Part shown: positions 6,312-11,643 of the stretch, in pieces
Numbering within the stretch: the first letter of the stretch is position 1
Layout: each line of letters starts with the position of its first letter
Assembly (NCBI GenBank): GCA_041671425.1
Contig: JBAZBO010000024.1
Location: forward strand, 1 to 11,824
Source: JBAZBO01 sp041671425
GTDB lineage: Bacteria > Patescibacteriota > WWE3 > UBA101185 > UBA10185
Direction of reading: 5' to 3'
Length of the DNA stretch: 11,824 bases
Position numbers and translations under genes: made by a program
Notes under the pieces: generated by a model
Told to the model about the DNA's origin: nothing
What the model saw: the letters and a program-made list of their open reading frames with translations, nothing else
The model's database searches: none

Positions 6312-8621
6312 TCATGGAACGCTGAACTGTGATCCTTTGATAATAACTGTTTTTACATATCTTCCGGTGGTATTGATCTTTATGATTTTGTCTTGGGTTT
6401 CCTCCAGATTACCGTTCTCCGCTTGTGATCTGTATGAGATGACTACGACCCCCACTTTCTCAAGTACAAATGGCTCTATGTATTCATTCCAGTGGTCACC
6501 TTCTATTGAGTAGAAAATTCTGTCGCTTGGGTTTTGAGTGGCAAAAGAGATGGTTGGATTATTGGAATACCAGTAATTATTATAATTTCCCGTCACAGAG
6601 ACTGAGGTATCTGGCGTATATAAATCTGATTTTTCTCCAAATACAGCAAAGTCGCTGAAGTGAGTAGTTTCAGCAATGAGTTTGTTTGCCACTTCATCAT
6701 ATACGGTTTCCAAAGGTTCCCAGAGTTTAGTGTTTTTGTTCAGCAGGTATATTTTTAGGCTTTCTTTTATCACATTCTGAGTGATTACTTCTGGTAGACT
6801 TATTTCTATAGTTGCGGGCTCCAGCAGATTCTCTATGTTATTTCCCATATTATCCAAAGCGCTTAGTGATAGGGCAGTATCTATTATGTAGGACAAAGCA
6901 CTTTGTATTTTCGGAAGAATAGGCATCTTTCCAGTTTTCAGAGTGACTGTGGCTGGGTCTTGAATGCTTTCAGATGTTACATTCACTTTTTTGCTATCAA
7001 GAGTGAGTTCCACATTCTGATCCAGTAGATACTTTGAATATATTCCTTCAAGATCCTTCCATAAGTATGTGCTTTGCGGTCCAACATGAGTTCCTAAAAC
7101 ATCGGACCAGCTGAACCACTTCCACGGGTCCAATAGGTTTCTGCTTTGCCAGCCAAATGGGTCCACTCTGTTTTCAGGGCTTACTCCCCCCTGGGTAATG
7201 GCGAAGTGAAGGTGTGGGCCGGTGGTGTTTCCAGTCATGCCCACCTTACCTATTACCTCACCACTTTCTACCCATTTGGTTCCTTTTGTCACCAGACCGT
7301 TCTCCTGTAAATGCATATATGTGGTTTGATACCCGTTTGGATGATTTATCTTTATCGTATTGCCGCAGGGCTTGCAGTAGTAATATTCAGCCAGCCCCTC
7401 ATGAGCTGCCAGTATGTCTGTGCCATATTGTAGAGAGAAGTCATATCCATCATGGGAGCTGTAGTATAGGTCAGGCATTTCTTGCTTTTCGCCTAAGTAA
7501 TTTAATGTTGTTTCAGCTTCCTCTTGAGGCTCCTTGTAATAGTTGTATCCAAGGAGAGGGTATTGATGATCAAAGTGTGAGTATATTCTGCCTACCAGTT
7601 CATTCTTGTTTTCAGCCCTCCAAGGTATCTGCAGAAGTGGAAATGATGCAAGAGAGTTTTCAGCATCACTTATATAAACCCCGTCAGTATTCACAAACGC
7701 CAATACCTTACTTGGCAATGCATACACCCCTGTAATAGAAATAATGGATTTGGCCTTGCTCAATCCCAACCGATCCCACGTGTCACCTGAGTTGTTTGAC
7801 CTGTAAACGTCATACACTCCGTTTGTAAGATCCTTCTGACCTAGATAATAGTTACCTTCAAAATATAAGATCCTTTCGGGTTGTAGATTCGGGTTGTGCT
7901 GTATATTTTGCCAACTACTTCCGTTATCGACTGATCTGAATATCTTGTTCTCTCTCCCAACGGCAATGATGGAGTCCTCACCAAATGAGACGTTCGTAAT
8001 AGTATTAGTTTCTAGATCCTGCACTACTTGCCATGTTCCTCCATCATTGCTGGAAATATAGGTGTGTTTGATACTTCCTGCCATTACCATGCCATCTTTC
8101 CCTGCTAGTGCTGTTATCTCATAATCAGAATATTGTTCTCCTATTTTTCTTTCCCAAGTCAGCCCTCTGTCGGTAGATATCCACAAGCCGGCACCTACTT
8201 TAGCCAAGTATAGTGTTCCATTGTATGCATATATCTTGCTTGCTGATCCGGGGAAATCAATATATTGCCACGTAGTACCCCCATTGATGGAGTAGTACAA
8301 ACCATTTTTAAAGCCAGTTCCTGAATAGTAAGTGGAGGCATAGATAACCCCATTATCGTATACGATGTCGGTTACGCCTCTGTTCGATAGCCCTGCATTA
8401 GTCCATGTATTACCCAGGTCTTTAGATATTCTGATTCCGTTGTATGGAACCAGCCAAAGTCTGGTGTCGAATTCAGATGCAAAAACACCATATGGGGTGG
8501 TGATCAGCTTAGAGATGTTTAGAGTATCTAGCCCGGATTTTGTCCACGTGACTTGGGCCCGAGCGTTATTTATAAACATTAACGAAAGCATGAAGATTAC
8601 GGGAAGTAATAACGTTTTCAT
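6312..8621 (-). CDS. Secreted BNR-propeller / M23 (LytM) metallopeptidase protein
   Basis: Starting at the ATG at 8621 the protein has 769 residues; positions below count from that Met. A signal peptide runs to about residue 22 (MKTLLLPVIFMLS..., cleavage NARA|Q). Six Asp-box/BNR motifs of the type SxDxGxTW follow at about 65-73, 110-118, 148-156, 189-197, 229-237 and 274-282, about 40 residues apart, predicting a beta-propeller. The M23 domain covers about 383-493: HDGYD (Zn ligands H390 and D394), YMHL (H437) and GPHLHF (H470 and H472), so all catalytic positions are intact. C-terminal parts are an Ig-like segment ending W-x-P-L...THFSDFAVFG (about 535-662) and an OmpL47-like segment with FYSIEGDHW and SYRSQAENGN (about 675-745). 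The likely role is peptidoglycan or surface-protein hydrolysis outside the membrane. An in-frame ATG at 8657 lies inside the promoter and is rejected. The stop is TGA. Confidence 0.9.
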   Translation of the reverse strand: MKTLLLPVIFMLSLMFINNARAQVTWTKSGLDTLNISKLITTPYGVFASEFDTRLWLVPYNGIRISKDLGNTWTNAGLSNRGVTDIVYDNGVIYASTYYSGTGFKNGLYYSINGGTTWQYIDFPGSASKIYAYNGTLYLAKVGAGLWISTDRGLTWERKIGEQYSDYEITALAGKDGMVMAGSIKHTYISSNDGGTWQVVQDLETNTITNVSFGEDSIIAVGRENKIFRSVDNGSSWQNIQHNPNLQPERILYFEGNYYLGQKDLTNGVYDVYRSNNSGDTWDRLGLSKAKSIISITGVYALPSKVLAFVNTDGVYISDAENSLASFPLLQIPWRAENKNELVGRIYSHFDHQYPLLGYNYYKEPQEEAETTLNYLGEKQEMPDLYYSSHDGYDFSLQYGTDILAAHEGLAEYYYCKPCGNTIKINHPNGYQTTYMHLQENGLVTKGTKWVESGEVIGKVGMTGNTTGPHLHFAITQGGVSPENRVDPFGWQSRNLLDPWKWFSWSDVLGTHVGPQSTYLWKDLEGIYSKYLLDQNVELTLDSKKVNVTSESIQDPATVTLKTGKMPILPKIQSALSYIIDTALSLSALDNMGNNIENLLEPATIEISLPEVITQNVIKESLKIYLLNKNTKLWEPLETVYDEVANKLIAETTHFSDFAVFGEKSDLYTPDTSVSVTGNYNNYWYSNNPTISFATQNPSDRIFYSIEGDHWNEYIEPFVLEKVGVVVISYRSQAENGNLEETQDKIIKINTTGRYVKTVIIKGSQFSVP

Positions 8622-8641
8622 ACTACAATATATATTGTAGT
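8622..8641. repeat. 20-bp perfect palindrome over the M23-protein promoter
   Basis: ACTACAATATATATTGTAGT is a perfect 20-bp inverted repeat. It contains the -10 hexamer of the M23-protein gene and ends at the base before its ATG. It is a good candidate operator for a dimeric repressor. It also faces the divergent bpsA-speD gene, whose proposed -10 is about 50 bp away, so control of both genes is possible. Confidence 0.65.
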
Positions 8642-8657
8642 TTGTGCAGGCGTTCAA
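8627..8657 (-). promoter_or_regulatory. Promoter of the M23-protein gene (leaderless)
   Basis: Minus strand TTGAAC at 8657-8652 and TATATA at 8634-8629 are separated by exactly 17 bp. The -10 ends 7 nt before the ATG at 8621, so transcription would start at or beside the start codon. No Shine-Dalgarno is present. The -10 lies inside the 20-bp palindrome. Confidence 0.6.
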
Positions 8658-8691
8658 TAGCTGTTACTCCAGTAAAAATAGGAATTTGTGT

Positions 8692-8697
8692 TATATT
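8692..8697 (+). promoter_or_regulatory. -10 element of bpsA-speD (leaderless)
   Basis: TATATT ends 7 nt before the GTG at 8705, the same geometry as at the other genes in this window. No clear -35 is present at 16-18 bp. It supports GTG 8705 over the in-frame TTG at 8642. Confidence 0.5.
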
Positions 8698-8704
8698 AAC
8701 TTCC

Positions 8705-9997
8705 GTGAAGGATCTTGTCAGGCAGATACAATCCAGAAATCCTTATCTTAAACAGGCCGAGGTGGACGGTATTTTGTATCTGATAAAAAATACCCCAAAT
8801 CTATCTAATAATGATCTAGTCAGGTATACCGGCCTCCCAAAAGAAACACTCAGGCAGTTCAAGTCTTCTATCTCAAATATACTGACGGACTCAGAAAGTG
8901 ACATTGTTGTTCTTAAAGAAGATATCGGGGAAGAATTTATTCCCTATAAATGGAGCCTGCTTTCCTATTCTGACGAGGGACTTCAAAAGAAGCTTTCCGA
9001 TATAAGAACTAAGTATGATCTTGAACCGAAGAGAGAATACGACCAATTCTTTGCTGATGTAAAAACCACTGTCTCCAAAGTCAAGATCTTGCAAGATAAA
9101 GGTATGGTGGAAGACAGGGATATTTTGTTACTGGGAGACGATGACTTAGTGTCGGTGGCATTGAGCCTATCCGGTGTTCACTATAATAGTATTACTATTC
9201 TCGATATCGACAGAGCAATTTTGGACACGATAACCAGGATATGCCAGGATTTGGAAATTGGGAACGTTTGCACTCGGGTGTACGATGCCAGACAAGATCT
9301 GTCTGAAGATCTTTATGGCAGGTTTGACATTGTGATGACCGATCCTCCTTATACTAGAGCAGGTATAGATCTTTTCCTTAGGCGTGGGGTGGAGCTTCTG
9401 GAGTTGGGTGACGATAAGTATATCTTTCTGTGCTATGGAAATAGTTTTAGAACGCCTGAGAAGACCTTGAAAGTACAGGAGGTAATTGGATCATATAATT
9501 TTCTGATAGAAGACAAGATAGATAAGTTCAACAGATACTATGGTGCCGAGTCTATAGGTAGTGCCAGTTCCATGTATGTGCTGAGAAGGACCCCTTTCAC
9601 ACACGTTCCCGAAAGCTCCGTGCAGAAAACTATCTATACCTTTGAGGGAGAAAAAGAGGAGAAATTTCCTTTTGTAGATCATTACAGTTTCAAAATCCAT
9701 GGAGTTCCCGGTCAGATATTGTCTTCTAGAAAATCTTTGCAGAAAGCCTTTGGAGAATTTTGCCGTATTCATAAACTGAAAGTGGTGAGTACCGACCTGA
9801 CTAAGTTCAAAGGCCAGGGTGTGACCATGACTTTTGTTTTGTCTCAGTCAAACCTTACTGTACACACTTGGCCGGAATATGGCGCTTTACACATAGTACT
9901 TGTGACTTGTTCTCCTATCTATAATAAGGACACAATGACGCAGACCCTTTCCAGACTTTTGTCTACTGATGCTATTGAAGTGAGAAGGGTTGAATAG
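8705..9997 (+). CDS. bpsA-speD: BpsA (branched-chain polyamine synthase)-SpeD (AdoMet decarboxylase) fusion
   Basis: A 430-residue fusion from GTG 8705. Residues 1-60 look like the winged-helix domain of the BpsA/DUF43 family. The Rossmann-type aminopropyltransferase core carries LLGDDDLVSVALSLSG at about 142-157, an acidic ILDIDR motif at about 165-170 and TDPPYT at 212-217. Known BpsA adds aminopropyl groups from decarboxylated AdoMet to spermidine, giving N4-branched polyamines. Residues about 326-430 form a SpeD domain with KFKGQGV, the pyruvoyl-site segment LSQSNLTVHTWPEYG and VTCS. The Ser precursor (S382), His of HTWPE (H387) and Cys (C402) are kept, but the preceding Glu is Gln, the following His is Asn, and the Ser55 equivalent is Thr374. 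The fused SpeD would supply decarboxylated AdoMet to the synthase. The longer in-frame TTG start at 8642 adds 21 unconserved residues and is unlikely. Confidence 0.9.
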   Translation: MKDLVRQIQSRNPYLKQAEVDGILYLIKNTPNLSNNDLVRYTGLPKETLRQFKSSISNILTDSESDIVVLKEDIGEEFIPYKWSLLSYSDEGLQKKLSDIRTKYDLEPKREYDQFFADVKTTVSKVKILQDKGMVEDRDILLLGDDDLVSVALSLSGVHYNSITILDIDRAILDTITRICQDLEIGNVCTRVYDARQDLSEDLYGRFDIVMTDPPYTRAGIDLFLRRGVELLELGDDKYIFLCYGNSFRTPEKTLKVQEVIGSYNFLIEDKIDKFNRYYGAESIGSASSMYVLRRTPFTHVPESSVQKTIYTFEGEKEEKFPFVDHYSFKIHGVPGQILSSRKSLQKAFGEFCRIHKLKVVSTDLTKFKGQGVTMTFVLSQSNLTVHTWPEYGALHIVLVTCSPIYNKDTMTQTLSRLLSTDAIEVRRVE

Positions 9998-10226
9998 ACT
10001 TTGAGGATCGTCCCTTTCTGTTCATTTACATCCGCCCGTCGTTACAGGAAATAGTCTGTTTTTGACCGGGATTATCCCGGGATATCCCCAGATTTATTAT
10101 GTCAATACAAGGAAATATGTGATTCCTATGGGGATGATCCCCGCAACATTTTGATTTCACATTGATTTTATGGGAAGTTCTGAGGTTTGTTCGAGGATAA
10201 TCCCCCAAGTCCCCCAAGAAACAAAC
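9998..10226. repeat. Gene-free region with 63-bp-phased GGGAT-N-ATCCC palindromes
   Basis: This region lies between two convergent gene ends. Three near-palindromes, CCGGGATTATCCCGG (10066-10080), GGGGATGATCCCC (10130-10142) and GAGGATAATCCCC (10193-10205), have centres at 10073, 10136 and 10199, exactly 63 bp apart. A weaker copy GAGGATCGTCCC (10003-10014, centre 10009) precedes by 64 bp, and GGGATATCCC (10079-10088) overlaps the first strong copy. Left flanks align without gaps at about 55 percent (TTACAGGAAAT, ATACAAGGAAA, TTATGGGAAGT), so this is a diverged tandem repeat or a set of helically phased protein sites. The open reading frame at 10026-10217 on the minus strand looks fortuitous. 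Confidence 0.6.
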
Positions 10227-10267
10227 AGAGGCGCCGGGCTACACAAGATGTGCAACACAGCGCCTCT
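10217..10267 (-). terminator. Rho-independent terminator of the Trp-rich protein gene
   Basis: An 8-bp perfect stem AGAGGCGC / GCGCCTCT (10227-10234 with 10260-10267) encloses a 25-nt loop that can form a small inner CACA/TGTG hairpin. Read on the minus strand it is followed by GTTTGTTTCTT. It begins 18 bp after the TGA stop at 10286. Confidence 0.75.
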
Positions 10268-10285
10268 AGGCGGACAGCAGACAGG

Positions 10286-11119
10286 TCAGTGATTGGTGGT
10301 ACCGAACACTATAGGGAGATTGACCATTGAAGTCCAGCAGACTGGGCCAAGGGTCGTACCCTCGACTTTATACTCCCAGCCCCCATGATCATTTGCGGGA
10401 CGCGTAACCGTCCACGTGACTTCCCCCAGCGGTTCTCTGACCCAGCGCCTAAACACACCATTCCCGAACCATGAGTTGTTGGGTGGCACTCCTGTCCAGA
10501 GGAAATTCCCATCATGGTTGTCACCCCTACCATTGCAGGAGGTGTTTATGGTCATGACGAGTTCTTCCCAGCCCACCCATTGTTTGGCAGCCCAGTATGG
10601 CTCGGCGAACAGTTGCCAGTCCCAGGTCGGATTTCCGACTCCTTCCCAAGACTGGTAGTTTGGATCGCTGACGGTTAGGTAGATCTTGGTCTCACGGGAG
10701 TCCTTGTGGATCCCCTTCCCATCCTGTCGTGCATACCACGGGCCAAAGTTCCACCAGTTGGCTGCGTATTCCGCGTCGAAGTAGACGTCAGTAACGTCTG
10801 ACCAGAGCCACTGACTCCAGACCCAGACGTTTGGGTCTTGAGGATCCTGGTCCCAGAGCAGTGGACGGACCTTTATGATGGAACCATCCTCTTTCTGGAC
10901 CGAAACGAATCCTTCATCGTAGTTCCCCCATGACGCCCCGTTAAGATGCATCCGCAGGGTTAGAACCCCCGCGTTGATGACCTTGAGGTCCCACTGAGGG
11001 GTCGCCTCGAAGGTTACCTCGATGACCGGTAACGGCTCCGCCACGGCGGTGTTGATGTTGGTTAGAACCAACGTAAGAAGTGTGACGACAACAACGGTGA
11101 TGAGACGACTAGAACGCAT
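10286..11119 (-). CDS. Secreted Trp-rich hypothetical protein
   Basis: I do not recognise the family. The 277-residue product has a clear Sec signal peptide (MRSSRL, hydrophobic core, AVA|EP at about residue 27). The mature part is exceptionally rich in tryptophan: I count 22 Trp, about 8 percent of the protein, in clusters such as VWVWSQWLWSD, NWWNFGPWY, TWDWQ and YWAAKQWVGWEE. Only two cysteines are seen (in TSCNGRG and GPVCWTS). The composition and alternating aromatic strands suggest an extracellular beta-rich fold, perhaps for carbohydrate or surface binding, but this is a guess. GC content and codon choice are visibly higher than in the other genes. It has a consensus sigma-70 promoter, a strong Shine-Dalgarno GGGAGG 5 nt before the ATG and its own terminator, all unlike its leaderless neighbours, so recent transfer is likely. 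Confidence 0.8.
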   Translation of the reverse strand: MRSSRLITVVVVTLLTLVLTNINTAVAEPLPVIEVTFEATPQWDLKVINAGVLTLRMHLNGASWGNYDEGFVSVQKEDGSIIKVRPLLWDQDPQDPNVWVWSQWLWSDVTDVYFDAEYAANWWNFGPWYARQDGKGIHKDSRETKIYLTVSDPNYQSWEGVGNPTWDWQLFAEPYWAAKQWVGWEELVMTINTSCNGRGDNHDGNFLWTGVPPNNSWFGNGVFRRWVREPLGEVTWTVTRPANDHGGWEYKVEGTTLGPVCWTSMVNLPIVFGTTNH

Positions 11120-11124
11120 GAAAA

Positions 11125-11130
11125 CCTCCC
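11125..11130 (-). promoter_or_regulatory. Strong Shine-Dalgarno of the Trp-rich gene
   Basis: Minus strand GGGAGG lies 5 nt before the ATG at 11119. It is the only strong ribosome binding site I can find in the window and fixes the start of this gene. Confidence 0.75.
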
Positions 11131-11143
11131 TAAGTGACTTGTT

Positions 11144-11159
11144 GGGGACTAATTTCCCC
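11144..11159 (-). promoter_or_regulatory. Hairpin in the 5' UTR of the Trp-rich gene
   Basis: GGGGA-AATTAG-TCCCC on the minus strand forms a 5-bp stem with a 6-nt loop, about 10-25 nt downstream of the predicted transcription start and 13 nt upstream of the Shine-Dalgarno. It may stabilise the 5' end of the mRNA. No riboswitch class is recognisable. Confidence 0.4.
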
Positions 11160-11176
11160 GAAACGAAACTGCCCGT

Positions 11177-11205
11177 ATTATAGGATAAATCAGCCTTTAT
11201 GTCAA
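11177..11205 (-). promoter_or_regulatory. Consensus sigma-70 promoter of the Trp-rich gene
   Basis: Minus strand TTGACA at 11205-11200 and TATAAT at 11182-11177 are both perfect hexamers with the ideal 17-bp spacer. The predicted start is near 11170, giving a leader of about 50 nt. It is the strongest promoter match in the window and begins 10 bp after the T-tract of the upstream gene's terminator. Confidence 0.85.
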
Positions 11206-11215
11206 ACTATAGGGT

Positions 11216-11257
11216 AAAAGAAAAGGCCCCTAACATGAGATCATGCTTCGGGGCCTT
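11216..11257 (-). terminator. Rho-independent terminator of the 84-residue ORF
   Basis: AAGGCCCC (11223-11230) pairs perfectly with GGGGCCTT (11250-11257), and an inner CATGA/TCATG stem extends the structure. On the minus strand the stem is followed by TTCTTTTA. It begins 6 nt after the TGA stop at 11264 and therefore supports that ORF as a real gene. Confidence 0.85.
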
Positions 11258-11263
11258 ACGGTC

Positions 11264-11518
11264 TCAACAAGCTTTCATGACCTGTTTGCGTTTCTCGGCA
11301 TCTCCGAGAAAGTCAAGCCTGTTACCTCCGACAAGCTGCCTGACGTACGCCCCCAGATCACCCGGCACTTCCTCATCCAAAATGCTTTCTGTCGGAATTC
11401 CTGGGTGACCCATCATGAAGGCGACTAGTTCTACTACCATGTCGTTGCGTAGGTTCTCTTTCTCTGAGTTGGCCACTTCGATCTCTCTCTCTTTCCAAAG
11501 ATTTTGCGATTTTAGCAT
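11264..11518 (-). CDS. Small hypothetical protein (84 residues)
   Basis: I do not recognise this protein. It is soluble, acidic to neutral and probably helical: an N-terminal charged stretch (about 9-25, EREIEVANSEKENLRND), a hydrophobic helix VVELVAFMMGHPG (about 28-40), then TESILDEEVPGDLGAYVRQLV and a C-terminal DAEKRKQVMKAC. A strong terminator directly after the stop argues that the frame is expressed. The start is uncertain: the ATG at 11518 has no Shine-Dalgarno, and in-frame alternatives are a GTG for Val15, preceded by an AGAGAGAG run, and the ATG for Met27. A minus-strand TATAGT at 11551-11546 could be its -10, overlapping the rRNA promoter. It lies between the Trp-rich cassette and the rRNA operon. 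Confidence 0.6.
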   Translation of the reverse strand: MLKSQNLWKEREIEVANSEKENLRNDMVVELVAFMMGHPGIPTESILDEEVPGDLGAYVRQLVGGNRLDFLGDAEKRKQVMKAC

Positions 11519-11525
11519 AAATAGT

Positions 11526-11562
11526 TTGATTTGTTGACATTACCTACTATAATTGATATCTT
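11526..11562 (+). promoter_or_regulatory. rRNA operon promoter region
   Basis: Two overlapping options exist. TTGATT (11526-11531) with TATAAT (11548-11553) has a 16-bp spacer and a perfect -10. TTGACA (11534-11539) with TATCTT (11557-11562) has a perfect -35 and a 17-bp spacer. Either places the start about 75-85 nt before mature 16S. They may act as tandem promoters. Confidence 0.65.
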
Positions 11563-11575
11563 TCCTCTGCTATTT

Positions 11576-11589
11576 CGCTCTTTGAAAAC
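11576..11589 (+). promoter_or_regulatory. boxA-like antitermination element in the rRNA leader
   Basis: CGCTCTTTGAAAAC resembles the boxA element (GCTCTTT-A-ACAA) found in bacterial rRNA leaders, where NusB-NusE bind to prevent premature termination. It lies about 15-25 nt after the predicted start and about 55 nt before mature 16S, the usual place. The rest of the leader to 11643 holds no other element I recognise. Confidence 0.6.
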
Positions 11590-11643
11590 TTAGTCTGAAA
11601 AGGTTCATCTTTGGTCTTGAGGGACTGAAGGTGAAAAGAATGT

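Noticed and set aside
7214..7735. 173-residue open reading frame antisense to the M23 protein
   Set aside because: The opposite strand encodes an intact M23 domain with catalytic motifs; the antisense frame is Cys/His/Pro/Ser-rich and has no start signals.
8622..8657. Upstream ATG at 8657 for the M23 protein
   Set aside because: The extra 12 residues precede a complete signal peptide and the codons overlap the -35/-10 promoter and palindrome.
8642..8704. Longer N-terminus of the BpsA-SpeD protein from TTG 8642
   Set aside because: It begins inside the promoter palindrome boundary, adds unconserved residues, and the -10 at 8692-8697 points to GTG 8705.
10003..10205. CRISPR array (repeated units with about 63-bp period)
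   Set aside because: The units are only about 55 percent identical outside the palindrome core, whereas CRISPR repeats are nearly identical, and no cas gene is nearby.
10066..10205. Replication origin with DnaA boxes (TTATCC occurs in the palindromes)
   Set aside because: TTATCCCGG and TTATCCTCG match the TTATCCACA box at only six or seven of nine positions, there is no adjacent AT-rich unwinding element, and no dnaA or dnaN gene is present.
10026..10217. 63-residue open reading frame on the minus strand
   Set aside because: It runs across the palindromic repeats, has no ribosome binding site or -10, lies downstream of a terminator on its own strand, and its composition (many Cys, His, Asn, Gly) looks non-coding.
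10227..10267. Integron attC or other recombination site in the GGCGCC-containing inverted repeat
   Set aside because: There is no attC core-site signature or integrase gene, and a T-tract on the minus strand after the stop of the Trp-rich gene fits a terminator better.
10416..10658. Open reading frames antisense to the Trp-rich gene
   Set aside because: They are shadows of the GC-rich coding frame, without initiation signals, while the minus-strand frame has promoter, Shine-Dalgarno, signal peptide and terminator.
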